Assembly (NCBI GenBank): GCA_902761695.1 | Contig: CACWLT010000007.1 | Span: 4,977-47,427 of the forward strand | DNA length: 42,451 bases | Direction of reading: 5' to 3' | Origin: an uncultured Ruminococcus sp. | GTDB taxonomy: Bacteria; Bacillota; Clostridia; Oscillospirales; CAG-272 | Shown here: positions 24,067-32,377 of the stretch, piece by piece | Numbering within the stretch: the first letter of the stretch is position 1 | How the letters are laid out: each line of letters starts with the position of its first letter | Notes under the pieces: generated by a model | What the model was told of the DNA's origin: nothing | What the model saw: only the letters and a program-made list of their open reading frames with translations | Database searches by the model: none | Position numbers and translations under genes: made by a program

Positions 24067-24581
24067 TTTTTGAAAAATGGCTCCTGCCGGACGAGGTGCT
24101 GCCGGACTTTCGCCATGTGACGCCGGAGGTGCTCCGGGAGCGGGGGATCCGGTTCATCTTCTCCGACATCGACAACACCCTGGCCACCTACGACGATCCG
24201 ACCCCGCCGCCGGATACGGTCCGCTGGTTCCGGGACATGGAGGCAGCCGGGATTGACGTGATCTTCGTCTCCAATAACGACCGGGAGAGGGCGGAGGTCT
24301 TTGCGGAACCTCTGGGCTGCCCGTGGTACGGCAAGGCGAAAAAGCCCCTGATCCGGACCCTGCGGCGGGCCATGAAGGATGCCGGAGCGGAGGCGGGGGA
24401 GTCCCTGCTCCTGGGGGATCAGCTGCTGACGGACGGCGCGGCGGGGAAGCGGTGCGGCATGACGGTGTTCATCGTGCCGCCCATCAAGGATAAAACCACC
24501 CTGTTCTGGCGGATCAAGCGCCGGATCGAGCGGCCCTACATGGAGAAATTCGCCCGAAGCCGCCGAACACGCGGAGAATAA
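24063..24581 (+). CDS. YqeG-family HAD-IIIA phosphatase
   Basis: A 172-residue HAD hydrolase. The DxDxT-type motif is FSDIDNTLATYD (about 33-44), motif II is FVSNND, and motif III/IV is LLGDQLLTDGAAGKRCGM. The C-terminus IKDKTTLFWRIKRRIERPYMEK is diagnostic of the YqeG/phosphatidylglycerophosphatase-like group. Members probably dephosphorylate phosphatidylglycerol phosphate or a similar substrate. It is translationally coupled to the M48 protease (ATGA overlap) and followed 16 bp later by a metallophosphoesterase. Confidence 0.88.
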   Translation: MIFEKWLLPDEVLPDFRHVTPEVLRERGIRFIFSDIDNTLATYDDPTPPPDTVRWFRDMEAAGIDVIFVSNNDRERAEVFAEPLGCPWYGKAKKPLIRTLRRAMKDAGAEAGESLLLGDQLLTDGAAGKRCGMTVFIVPPIKDKTTLFWRIKRRIERPYMEKFARSRRTRGE

Positions 24582-24597
24582 AGCAAGGAGGAAGCCT

Positions 24598-25479
24598 ATG
24601 CTGCGGGTCATGCTCGCGTCGGACATACACAACTGCCACGCCGGATGGTACGGCATGAGCAACGAGGAGCGGATGGCGGATCTCATCCGGTGTCTGGAAG
24701 AGGCGAAAAAAGAGCGGGACTACGACATGACCCTGTGCCTGGGGGATGTCTCCCTGGATTTCTGGGCCTGGAACGAGGGGGGATCGTATCTGTGGGACCC
24801 GCCCGTCAGCCGGACGGCGGAGTTCATGGAGAAGATCATGCCCGCCTTCCCGGGGCCGTTCTTCATCACGCCGGGAAATCACGAGCAGTACGCCCCGGGC
24901 GACTGGGAGTGGATCACCGGACAGCCCCGGGAGCAGATCGTATGCCGGGACGAGGCGGTGTTCGTGCTGCTGGACTCCTTTTCCGGCAATCTCGGACCGG
25001 CGGAGAACAGCGACGGTACCTACCGCCCGGTGAACTGCGGCTTAATCCGGGAAGCGCTCGATCTGGCCGGGGATCGACCGGTGTTCCTCTGCTCCCACTG
25101 GTTTGACCGGGAGGCGGAGGGGGAGGCGTTCAAATCCCTGCTGCGGGACGAGCCCAGAATCCGCGCCCTCTTCTGCGGCCACGACCACTTCTCCTATATC
25201 CCTCTGACGGAAGAGGAGGCGGGGCGGAAGCCGATTCTGCACACCGGGCATTTCAGCTACTCCGGGGACAAGGATCCCTGCCGGTTCTACCGGGGCTGGC
25301 GGGAGCTGACGGTGTACGACGACGGATCCTGGGAGTCCCTCTACCGGGTGCCGGAGCAGATCATCCGCTATCCCGGCTGGACCGTCCGCATGGAGGCCCA
25401 CGTCCAGGATCAATGGAAGGAGGGCCGGTTAGGGAAGCCCGCCGCCTCCGGAACGAAGACAGAACAACGCAATATTTGA
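24598..25479 (+). CDS. Calcineurin-like metallophosphoesterase
   Basis: A 293-residue soluble phosphoesterase. The metal-ligand blocks appear in order: ASDIHN (7-12), LGDVSLD (about 49), TPGNHEQY (about 97), CSHWF and CGHDHFSYIPL. No signal peptide. RBS AAGGAGG 6 nt before the ATG. Third gene of a compact cluster (M48, YqeG, this gene, then M24 peptidase 19 bp on). The substrate is unknown. Confidence 0.86.
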   Translation: MLRVMLASDIHNCHAGWYGMSNEERMADLIRCLEEAKKERDYDMTLCLGDVSLDFWAWNEGGSYLWDPPVSRTAEFMEKIMPAFPGPFFITPGNHEQYAPGDWEWITGQPREQIVCRDEAVFVLLDSFSGNLGPAENSDGTYRPVNCGLIREALDLAGDRPVFLCSHWFDREAEGEAFKSLLRDEPRIRALFCGHDHFSYIPLTEEEAGRKPILHTGHFSYSGDKDPCRFYRGWRELTVYDDGSWESLYRVPEQIIRYPGWTVRMEAHVQDQWKEGRLGKPAASGTKTEQRNI

Positions 25480-25498
25480 CAGAAAGGTCTGATTTATC

Positions 25499-26575
25499 AT
25501 GAACAAGATGGAACTCCGCTATGCGAAACTGAGAGCGAAGATGGACGAACTGGGACTGGACGCGATCTACGTCAGCTCCCCCGAGAATCACCTGTACGTG
25601 ACGGATTTTGACAATCCGGACGGGTACGCCTTCCTCACGAAGGATGCCGCGTGGGTCTTTGCGGACTCCCGGTACATCGAGGCGGCGAAGGCGGAGGCGA
25701 CTCCCCTCTGCACCGTCTGCCTGCCGGGTCAGCCCGGACTCCTCGAGATTGTGAAGGAGCGCGGTCTGAAGGTGATCGGCTACGAGGACAGACGCCTCAC
25801 CTGCGCCGCGCTGGAAAATCTGAAGAAGACTCTGGCGGACGCGGCTCCGGAATTCGCTCCCCTGGGCGGGATTTTCACGGAGATCCGTTCCGTCAAGACC
25901 CCGGACGAGGTGGAGAACATCGTGGCGGCTCAGCGCATCGCGGAGGGCGCGTTCCATCACATCGTGAAGGTTCTCACCCACGACATGACCGAAATCGAGG
26001 TGGCCGCCGAGCTGGAATACTACATGAAGAAGCACGGCAGCGAAAAGCCCTCCTTTGACACCATCGCCGTCTCCGGTTCGGCCTCCTCCCGTCCCCACGG
26101 CGTGCCCCGTCCGGTGAAGCTGGAAAAGGGATTTTTGACCATGGACTACGGCGCCATGGTGAAGGGCTATCACTCCGACATGACCCGCACCGTGGTGATC
26201 GGAAAGGCCGACGAGGAGATGAAGCGCCTCTACAACACGGTGCTTAAGGCCCAGTGCGCCGCCATCGACGCCATCGGCCCCGGCAAGAAGAACGCGGACA
26301 TGGACAAGCTGGCCCGGGACATCATCGACAACGCGGGCTATCAGGGCTATTTCAGCCACAGCCTCGGCCACGGCGTGGGGCTGGAGATCCACGAGGATCC
26401 GGGCCTGCACGGACGGATGGGCGACGCGGTGCTGCTGCCCGGCCAGATCGTCACCTCCGAGCCCGGCATCTACATCGAGGGCAAGTACGGCTGCCGCATC
26501 GAGGACATGGTGCTGGTGACGGAAGACGGACGGCGTGATCTCACCGACTGCCCGAAGGACATGATCGAGCTGTAA
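25499..26575 (+). CDS. M24-family aminopeptidase P (Xaa-Pro peptidase)
   Basis: A 358-residue dimetal peptidase that removes N-terminal residues before proline. The N-terminal creatinase-like domain (1-125) includes IYVSSPENHLYVTDFDNPDGYAFLTKD. The catalytic domain (130-358) has MDYGAMVKGYHSDMTRT (metal Asp pair), SHSLGHGVGLEIHEDPG (metal His), TSEPGIYIEG (Glu) and CRIEDMVLVTEDG (Glu). All five metal ligands are visible. Length is normal. Closely spaced with its neighbours and probably part of the 22813-28624+ cluster. Confidence 0.93.
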   Translation: MNKMELRYAKLRAKMDELGLDAIYVSSPENHLYVTDFDNPDGYAFLTKDAAWVFADSRYIEAAKAEATPLCTVCLPGQPGLLEIVKERGLKVIGYEDRRLTCAALENLKKTLADAAPEFAPLGGIFTEIRSVKTPDEVENIVAAQRIAEGAFHHIVKVLTHDMTEIEVAAELEYYMKKHGSEKPSFDTIAVSGSASSRPHGVPRPVKLEKGFLTMDYGAMVKGYHSDMTRTVVIGKADEEMKRLYNTVLKAQCAAIDAIGPGKKNADMDKLARDIIDNAGYQGYFSHSLGHGVGLEIHEDPGLHGRMGDAVLLPGQIVTSEPGIYIEGKYGCRIEDMVLVTEDGRRDLTDCPKDMIEL

Positions 26576-26644
26576 GCAATTCTCCGCGCCTCCGGGGCAG
26601 CGTCACGGCACATACGGATGAACCAAAAGAAAAGGAGTACGAAC

Positions 26645-28624
26645 ATGATCGATTTTACCCCCTTTCCCGTCAGCGATCTGCATCCGGAGGGCGTGGAGAA
26701 AAACGCTCTTCCCGGGACCGGCGCCTGCGTCTTCACCTTTCCGAAGGGGCAGGGCGAGCTCTGGGCGGAGATGAAGGAGGGCGCGCTCTTGGGAACCTCC
26801 CTCCGCGGCGGACGCTGGCTCGGCATGGACGTGACCTGCCTGGGCACCCGGGCCGCTGTGTTTTCCTGGTTTTTTGAGACCGGGGACGGCCGGTTCTGCG
26901 GTGTGAAGATGGGCGTCCTGCCCGGGATCCGCACCCGCATCGCCCTGCCCGCTGAGGAGATCACACAGGGAAAGGTCCTCTTTCTGCGCCGCACCCCCGG
27001 CAAGCTGAAATCCGTGACCCAGGGCCAGCCCATCGATTTCCCGGAGGCCGTGCGCTTTGTGGTCCGGTCCGAGAAAGCTCCCGGGGACGTGACCTTCCGC
27101 ATCGAAAACTTCCGCGTGTACGACGGGATGCCGGACTTCCCGGTGGAGGAGAAGGTCCTGGTGGATGAACTGGGACAGAAGGCCATCGCGGACTGGCCGG
27201 GCAAAACCCACTCCTTTGAAGAGATGGCGGCGCGGATGAAGAAGGTTCTCTCCGACCCGGCGCCGAAGCGGGAGGATGACGGGCGGTCCCGGTGGGGCGG
27301 CGATCTCTCCCTGAAGCTGACCGACGGTACGGGCTTCTTCACGCTGGAGAAGTGGAACGGACGGTATCTGCTGGCGGATCCCGACGGGTACGCCTTCTTC
27401 TCCACGGGGCTGGACTGCGTGAACATCGACGGGGACGCCAATCTGGAGGGCATCCGCTGCCTGGCGGGCGAGCTGGATCCCGCGTCCGCCGGATGGGTCC
27501 ACGGGGAGTTCTTCTCCTGGCACCGGCACAACCTCTGGCGGGTGTTCGGGGAGGACTACTATGCCAAATGGCGGGAGATGACGGCCCGGCGCATGGTCAG
27601 ATGGGGATTCAACACCGTGGCCTGCTGGTCCGATCTGGACTTCGCCCGTGCCCATGAGATCCCCCACGTGACCATCATGCACGGCTATCCGAAGACGGAG
27701 ACCTACATCTTCCGGGACTTTCCGGACGTGATGGACCCCGCCTTTGCCGAAAACGCGGAGGAATGGGCGAAGCAGATCCTACCCCAGCGGGACGTTCACG
27801 CCCTGATCGGCTACTTCCTTGGCAACGAGCCCCAGTGGGCCTTCGTCAACGGGCTGAACATTGCGGCCTTCACCCTGGAGTGCGAAAAGAGCAGCCACTC
27901 CCGCCGGGCCCTGATCGCCTTCATGAAGGAGCGGTACGACTCCATCGACGATCTCAACGCCGCGTGGGGCTCCGATTACGCCTCCTTCGACGACATGGAC
28001 CGTCCCGTAAAGGCGCGGAGCTTCACGGAGGAGGGCCTGAAGGAGCTGAACCGGTTCTCGGAGATCATGATCCGGGAGTACATCCGGATTCCCTCCGAGG
28101 CCATCCGCCGGCTGGATCCCAATCACCTCAACCTGGGCATCCGGTACGCCTGGCTGTCCTCGAAGGAGCTGGCGGCAGGCTCGGAATTCACGGACGTGTT
28201 CTCCTTCAACTGCTACTCCATGGATCCCACGGACAGCATCGAGAATTTCTCAAGGCTGGTGGGCAAGCCGGTGATGATCGGGGAGTTCCACTTCGGCGCG
28301 CTGGACCGGGGCCTGGACGCGACCGGCATCCGGGGCGTGACCACCCAGGCGGAGCGGGGCGCGGCATACCGGCACTACATGCAGAAGGCGGCCGCCCATC
28401 CCATGTGCCTCGGCGCGGCGTACTTCACCCTCAACGACCAGGCGTATCTCGGCCGGTTCGACGGGGAGAACTATCAGATCGGGGTGGTGGACGTGACCCA
28501 GCGGCCCTACGAGGACTTCGAGGCGGGCATCATCGAGACCCACCGGGAGATCTACGACATCGCCGAGGGAAAGAAGCCCGCAGACGCCAGAAAAGCGGAT
28601 GAGATCCCGGCGATATTCTTCTGA
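26645..28624 (+). CDS. Clan GH-A glycosidase, GH50/GH42-like
   Basis: A 659-residue glycosidase without signal peptide. ATG 26645 is chosen because AAAAGGAG lies 7 nt upstream; ATG 26618 has no site. Residues 1-190 form a beta-sandwich with a galactose-binding appearance (FRIENFRVYDGMPDF). The barrel part (about 225-640) has YLLADPDGYAFFSTGLDCVNIDGDANL, RRMVRWGFNTVACWSDLDFA, the acid/base E395 in YFLGNEPQW, and the nucleophile E547 in PVMIGEFHFGALDRGLD. The last motif and GFNTVACWSD resemble GH50 beta-agarases more than classical GH42 beta-galactosidases. The natural substrate is not determinable. Followed after 13 bp by a GH43-like gene, likely the same operon. Confidence 0.78.
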   Translation: MIDFTPFPVSDLHPEGVEKNALPGTGACVFTFPKGQGELWAEMKEGALLGTSLRGGRWLGMDVTCLGTRAAVFSWFFETGDGRFCGVKMGVLPGIRTRIALPAEEITQGKVLFLRRTPGKLKSVTQGQPIDFPEAVRFVVRSEKAPGDVTFRIENFRVYDGMPDFPVEEKVLVDELGQKAIADWPGKTHSFEEMAARMKKVLSDPAPKREDDGRSRWGGDLSLKLTDGTGFFTLEKWNGRYLLADPDGYAFFSTGLDCVNIDGDANLEGIRCLAGELDPASAGWVHGEFFSWHRHNLWRVFGEDYYAKWREMTARRMVRWGFNTVACWSDLDFARAHEIPHVTIMHGYPKTETYIFRDFPDVMDPAFAENAEEWAKQILPQRDVHALIGYFLGNEPQWAFVNGLNIAAFTLECEKSSHSRRALIAFMKERYDSIDDLNAAWGSDYASFDDMDRPVKARSFTEEGLKELNRFSEIMIREYIRIPSEAIRRLDPNHLNLGIRYAWLSSKELAAGSEFTDVFSFNCYSMDPTDSIENFSRLVGKPVMIGEFHFGALDRGLDATGIRGVTTQAERGAAYRHYMQKAAAHPMCLGAAYFTLNDQAYLGRFDGENYQIGVVDVTQRPYEDFEAGIIETHREIYDIAEGKKPADARKADEIPAIFF

Positions 28625-28637
28625 GGGAGGACTGAAT

Positions 28638-29564
28638 ATGAGAAACGGACAGCCGTTCCCCGACACAGACGGCAATCCCATCCACGCCCACGGGGGATGG
28701 ATGCTGGATTATGACGGTTACGTCTACTGGTACGGGGAGGACAGGCGGGAGAATTGGTACGTCTCCGTCTACCGCTCCCCGGCGGACGACATGAAGCACT
28801 GGGAATTCCGGGGCCACATTCTCACCACGGACACGCTTTATGAGGAAACCTCGGCCCGGTTTGATCCCCGGCTTTCGTGGGAGAAGGACGGGGCGGTGCG
28901 GAAGGTCAACATCGAGCGGCCGAAGGTGCTGTACAACGCGAAGACGAAGAAGTTCGTCCTCTGGGCGCACTACGAGAACGGGGAGAACTATCTGGAGGCC
29001 CGGGCCTGCGTGGCATCGTCGGACTGGCCGGACCGGGGCTTCGTCTACCACGGCTCCTTCAATCCCTTCGGCGAGATGTCCCGGGACTGCACGGTTCATG
29101 TGGATTCCCGGGGTGACGCCTACTTCGTCTCGGCCTCCCGGGACAACGCGGATCTGCACATCTACCGGCTGACGGAGGATTACCTCAACGTCGACGAGTG
29201 GGTGAAGTCCGTCTACTGCCACGAGTTCCGGGAGGCTCCGGCCCTGTTCGAAAAGGACGGGCGGACCTTCATGATCTCCTCCTACTGCACGGGATGGGCG
29301 CCGAATCAGGGCAAATGGTGCTCCGCGGATTCCGTCACGGGACGCTGGGGCCTGCTGCGGAACTTCGGGGACAAGACCACCTTCGTCTCCCAGAGCGCGT
29401 TCGTGCGGCGTCAGAGGGACCGGTACTGGTACGTGGGCGACCGCTGGATGGGCGGCGGGCCGAAGTACTTTGAATCCACCTACGTGGTTCTGGAAATTCA
29501 GTTTGACGGTGAGGGCAACCCCTTCATCGAATACACCGACGAGCCGGAGCTTTTCAACGGGTAA
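28638..29564 (+). CDS. GH43-like five-bladed beta-propeller protein
   Basis: A 308-residue propeller protein. ATG 28638 is chosen for GGGAGG 7 nt upstream. The start, FPDTDGNPIHAHGGWMLDYDGYVYWYGEDRRE, is typical of GH43/DUF377-type propellers, in which the first Asp is the general base. Later blades include VNIERPKVLYNAKTKKFVLWAHYENGENY, MSRDCTVHVDSRGDAYFVSA and HEFREAPALFEKDGRTFMISSYCTGWAPNQ, whose Glu in REAPA is the usual general acid. Expected role: exo-glycosidase on side chains released by the GH50/42-like enzyme. No signal peptide. Ends at a bidirectional terminator. Confidence 0.82.
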   Translation: MRNGQPFPDTDGNPIHAHGGWMLDYDGYVYWYGEDRRENWYVSVYRSPADDMKHWEFRGHILTTDTLYEETSARFDPRLSWEKDGAVRKVNIERPKVLYNAKTKKFVLWAHYENGENYLEARACVASSDWPDRGFVYHGSFNPFGEMSRDCTVHVDSRGDAYFVSASRDNADLHIYRLTEDYLNVDEWVKSVYCHEFREAPALFEKDGRTFMISSYCTGWAPNQGKWCSADSVTGRWGLLRNFGDKTTFVSQSAFVRRQRDRYWYVGDRWMGGGPKYFESTYVVLEIQFDGEGNPFIEYTDEPELFNG

Positions 29565-29586
29565 AGACTAAACAGAATAAAAAAAG

Positions 29587-29618
29587 CAGCGGAAGGATTT
29601 TGGAAGATCCTTCCGCTG
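29587..29618. terminator. Bidirectional terminator between the GH43-like gene and the first solute-binding lipoprotein
   Basis: CAGCGGAAGGAT (29587-29598) pairs perfectly with ATCCTTCCGCTG (29607-29618), with an A-tract on the left and TGTTTAT on the right. Confidence 0.82.
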
Positions 29619-29659
29619 TGCTGTTTATAGAGAGTGCTCTGCCGTTCGGCCGTTCCGGA

Positions 29660-31174
29660 TCAGTCGCCGCGTTCGGCTTTCAGATCCTCGAACTTGGTCA
29701 TCATCTTGTCCTTCATCTTGTTGAAGACCTTGACCTGTCCGTTCCACTTGGAGGCGAAGTTCGCGCCGCCCGAGTAGATCACGTTATAGGTCGTAGAGGC
29801 AAGGCCCCAGTCGTTGATGTATGCCGGATCGAAGCAGCGGGATTCCAGGATGAGGTTGAGCATCGCGGCGCTTTCCTCGTCGCGGACGTACTTGTAGGTC
29901 ATGCACACATCGTAATAGGCAGGCGTGAGGGTATACATGGACTTCGCCGCCATTGCCTCGATGATCGCGCCGGCCATTTCCATCCTGTTCTGGCTCACGG
30001 GAACGACAATCGTCTTGCCGGCGGTGTTGTGAACGAAGTTGTAGTATCCGCTCTGGGTCTCGTCGAACTTGGGCCACGGGATGACGCCGAAGTCGGTCTC
30101 GCTCTCGCGCATGCGGGTGATGCACTGCATGACCTCGCCGTAGAACAGCCCGCGCCCTTCTTCGAACACGTGGCGCAGATCCTCCGGGCTCGTGCCGGTG
30201 CGGTCGCAGACGAAGACGTGGTCGAGATCGCCGAGGATCAGGCCCGCCTTTTCCACCACGGAGGTGATGCGGTTCAGGTCGGTGATGAGGGTCGGCTCTC
30301 CGTCCGCGTTCTTCGGGGCGACCTTTTCGCCGGAGGCGTAGAGCAGACCGTAGCAGGTGTTGCCCGTGGTGACGAACCCGAAGATATCCTTCTTCCAGTC
30401 CATGTTGCCGTCGCCGTCCACGTCGCGGGAGGCAGTCTTGAGCGTATCGTAGAGCTTGTCGTAGTTCCAGCGGTCTTCGCGGACGACCTCGTAGATGTCC
30501 TCCTGGCCGAGATCGACCATCATCTGCTTGTTGAACATCAGAATCCACGTGGCGTCGTTGTCGATCACGGTGATGTCGCCGGTGCCGCAGTAGACGTCGC
30601 CCAGCATCATCATGTCCTCGGCCGCCCGGTGATCCCACCAGGGCTTGGACAGGTCGACGTAGGGCACGTCGGACATGCGGTGGGTGAAGCCGTCGGCGGC
30701 AAGGGTCTGGGCGCGAAGGAAGCCGGTGAAGCATGCGTCATACGCGCCGCCTCCTCCCTTGACGTCCTTTTTCAGCATGTCGTGGGCGGTGGAGGTGGAC
30801 TTCACCTCGTTCAATTTGAAGTTGTATGTCCCGGTAAGGTAATCGTTCCGCTCGTATACGGCGTCGTTGATGACCTCGCCGTTCAGCTCCTCCGCGGTGA
30901 CGTCGTAGGTGATCCAGTCGGATCCGCAGTCGTCACTCGCGCCGTTTGTCAGGAAGGTGAAGTCCTCGCCGCCGAAGTCCAGCTCGGGAATGTCCGGCAG
31001 GATCTCCGCGGTCTCCTCGGCGATATCCTCCGCGACGACCTCATCGGTGGAGGACGGCGTGGCGGCGGTGGGGGTGGTCTCGTTGTCGGTGTTGGTTTTG
31101 CTCTCGGAGCAGGAAGCCATGGCGCCGGAGGTCAGAATCGCCGCCAGCAGCAGGCAGAGCACGCGTTTTTTCAT
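29660..31174 (-). CDS. Extracellular solute-binding lipoprotein (ABC sugar-type), copy 1
   Basis: A 504-residue lipoprotein. ATG 31174 begins a signal peptide, MKKRVLCLLLAAILTSGAMASC, whose Cys22 is the lipidation site; upstream in-frame codons lie before the promoter. A Thr/Ser/Asp-rich linker follows, then the class marker LDFGGEDFTFLTNG and LNGEVINDAVYERNDYLTG. Hinge and domain II motifs include WTYDKLYD-like WNYDKLYDTLKTASRDVDGDGNMDWKKDIFGF. It should bind an oligosaccharide for an ABC importer, but no permease or ATPase is encoded in the window. About the same layout as the protein at 32378, so a paralogue. RBS GGAGA is weak and 7-8 nt upstream. Confidence 0.85.
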   Translation of the reverse strand: MKKRVLCLLLAAILTSGAMASCSESKTNTDNETTPTAATPSSTDEVVAEDIAEETAEILPDIPELDFGGEDFTFLTNGASDDCGSDWITYDVTAEELNGEVINDAVYERNDYLTGTYNFKLNEVKSTSTAHDMLKKDVKGGGGAYDACFTGFLRAQTLAADGFTHRMSDVPYVDLSKPWWDHRAAEDMMMLGDVYCGTGDITVIDNDATWILMFNKQMMVDLGQEDIYEVVREDRWNYDKLYDTLKTASRDVDGDGNMDWKKDIFGFVTTGNTCYGLLYASGEKVAPKNADGEPTLITDLNRITSVVEKAGLILGDLDHVFVCDRTGTSPEDLRHVFEEGRGLFYGEVMQCITRMRESETDFGVIPWPKFDETQSGYYNFVHNTAGKTIVVPVSQNRMEMAGAIIEAMAAKSMYTLTPAYYDVCMTYKYVRDEESAAMLNLILESRCFDPAYINDWGLASTTYNVIYSGGANFASKWNGQVKVFNKMKDKMMTKFEDLKAERGD

Positions 31175-31222
31175 CGCTTGTCTCCATGGGCCGGACAGGA
31201 AGGTCCGGAAAATGATGTTCTC

Positions 31223-31251
31223 ATTATACAACGCGGAGGGCAGATTGTCAA
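31223..31251 (-). promoter_or_regulatory. Consensus sigma-A promoter of solute-binding lipoprotein 1
   Basis: Minus strand TTGACA (31251-31246), 17-nt spacer, TATAAT (31228-31223). Confidence 0.87.
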
Positions 31252-31260
31252 GATTTTTTG

Positions 31261-31290
31261 TGTGATTCACAAAAATTCAGTTGAATCACA
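31261..31290. promoter_or_regulatory. Perfect 9-bp inverted repeat between divergent genes
   Basis: TGTGATTCA (31261-31269) and TGAATCACA (31282-31290) are exact inverted copies 12 nt apart, immediately upstream of the -35 of the lipoprotein promoter and about 35 bp upstream of the acetyltransferase promoter. A regulator acting on one or both is plausible. Confidence 0.55.
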
Positions 31291-31324
31291 TAAGCAAGAA
31301 GACTGCCGTCCCGCCCGTCTCCTG

Positions 31325-31353
31325 TTGACAACGGGGAAAAATCCGGTTATAAT
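31325..31353 (+). promoter_or_regulatory. Consensus sigma-A promoter of the AAC(3)-family gene
   Basis: TTGACA (31325-31330), 17-nt spacer, TATAAT (31348-31353). Confidence 0.87.
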
Positions 31354-31406
31354 GGATCCGGCGGCATAAATATGCGCCAATGTGTATTCAGGGGAGGGTT
31401 TTCCGT

Positions 31407-32222
31407 ATGATCACGCGCGAGGATCTGTACAGGCAGTTTGAAGAGATGGGTGTGCCCCGGGACGTGCCGGTGGTGGTCCATGCGTCGCTCCGGGCCGTGG
31501 GCAAGGTCGAGGGGCGGGGAGAGGGCCTTCTGGACGCCCTGATTTCCTGGGTCACCATGGACAAATCCCCGGACGGCGGCCTGCTCTGCGTTCCCACCCA
31601 CACCTGGAACCGGCTGGGCGGGGCGGATCCCGTGACCATGGACATGAACGACGAGCGCACCTGCGTGGGGACGCTGCCCACCCTGGCCCTCCGCCGTCCC
31701 GACGTCCTGCGCACGCTCCATCCCACCCACTCCATGGCGGTGTTCGGGGATCCGGGGAAAGTGAAAGACTGGGCGGCCGGTGAGGTCATGACGGAAACCT
31801 CCACCTCGCCCGCGGGCTGCTGGGGACGGCTGCGTACGGCGGGGGGATTTGTCCTGCTTGTCGGCGTGGGCCATAACCGGAACACCTATCTGCACTCCGT
31901 GGAGGAATGGCTCGGCGTGCCCAACCGGCTGTCGGATACCTTCGTCCGGGCGGATATCCGGCTGAAATCCGGCGACGTGATCGAGCGGCCCATCCGCTGC
32001 CATCACACGGTGGGAATCTCCGAGGTGTCGGCGAAATATCCCAAGTACGAGCCCGCCTTCCGCGCTCACGGCTGCATCCGGGACGGACTTGTGGGAGAGG
32101 CGAAGACCCAGCTCTGCGACTGCCGGAAGATGGCGGAGGTCATGGCCCTGGTCCGGGAGAGGAGCGGCGGCGCGGAGCTTCTGGCGGACGACGCGCCCCT
32201 GCCGACGGAATATTATCTCTGA
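31407..32222 (+). CDS. AAC(3)-family N-acetyltransferase
   Basis: A 271-residue member of the aminoglycoside 3-N-acetyltransferase/YokD fold. ATG 31407 is chosen for GGGGAGGG 8 nt upstream. Motifs in order: VVVHASLRAVGKVEGRGEGLLDAL (CoA-binding start), LLCVPTHTWN, RTCVGTLPTLALRRPDVLRTLHPTHSMAVFG (the LHPTHS block with the active-site His), and LLVGVGHNRNTYLHSVEEWLG. Many chromosomal members such as YokD do not act on aminoglycosides, so resistance is not implied. It starts divergently from solute-binding lipoprotein 1, with its own promoter. Confidence 0.87.
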   Translation: MITREDLYRQFEEMGVPRDVPVVVHASLRAVGKVEGRGEGLLDALISWVTMDKSPDGGLLCVPTHTWNRLGGADPVTMDMNDERTCVGTLPTLALRRPDVLRTLHPTHSMAVFGDPGKVKDWAAGEVMTETSTSPAGCWGRLRTAGGFVLLVGVGHNRNTYLHSVEEWLGVPNRLSDTFVRADIRLKSGDVIERPIRCHHTVGISEVSAKYPKYEPAFRAHGCIRDGLVGEAKTQLCDCRKMAEVMALVRERSGGAELLADDAPLPTEYYL

Positions 32223-32276
32223 GCGTGCGGTTTCGTTTATTTGTCGAAATTCCCGCCCGAATTGTGCCGATCTTGA

Positions 32277-32305
32277 TTGACATTGCATAAAAAGTGTGTT
32301 ATAAT
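32277..32305 (+). promoter_or_regulatory. Consensus sigma-A promoter of solute-binding lipoprotein 2
   Basis: TTGACA (32277-32282), 17-nt spacer, TATAAT (32300-32305). Confidence 0.88.
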
Positions 32306-32316
32306 ACAGCCACGTA

Positions 32317-32341
32317 AATTATTAACGGTGAGTTAATAATT
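32317..32341. promoter_or_regulatory. Perfect 10-bp palindrome at the transcription start of solute-binding lipoprotein 2
   Basis: AATTATTAAC (32317-32326), loop GGTGA, GTTAATAATT (32332-32341). It begins 11 nt after the -10, exactly over the initial transcribed region, and is AT-rich in a GC-rich genome. Best read as a repressor operator; an RNA hairpin in the 5' leader is the alternative. No U-tract follows. Confidence 0.6.
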
Positions 32342-32377
32342 AGTTATCTGTACCTGCCACTGCAAGGGAGAACGCAC

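Noticed and set aside
31261..31290. CRP-type site (TGTGA...TCACA)
   Set aside because: The half-sites are 20 nt apart rather than 6, and CRP-cAMP control is not expected in Clostridia.
31407..32222. Acquired aminoglycoside-resistance gene
   Set aside because: It belongs to the AAC(3) fold, but base composition matches its neighbours, there is no mobile element, and many chromosomal members do not modify aminoglycosides.
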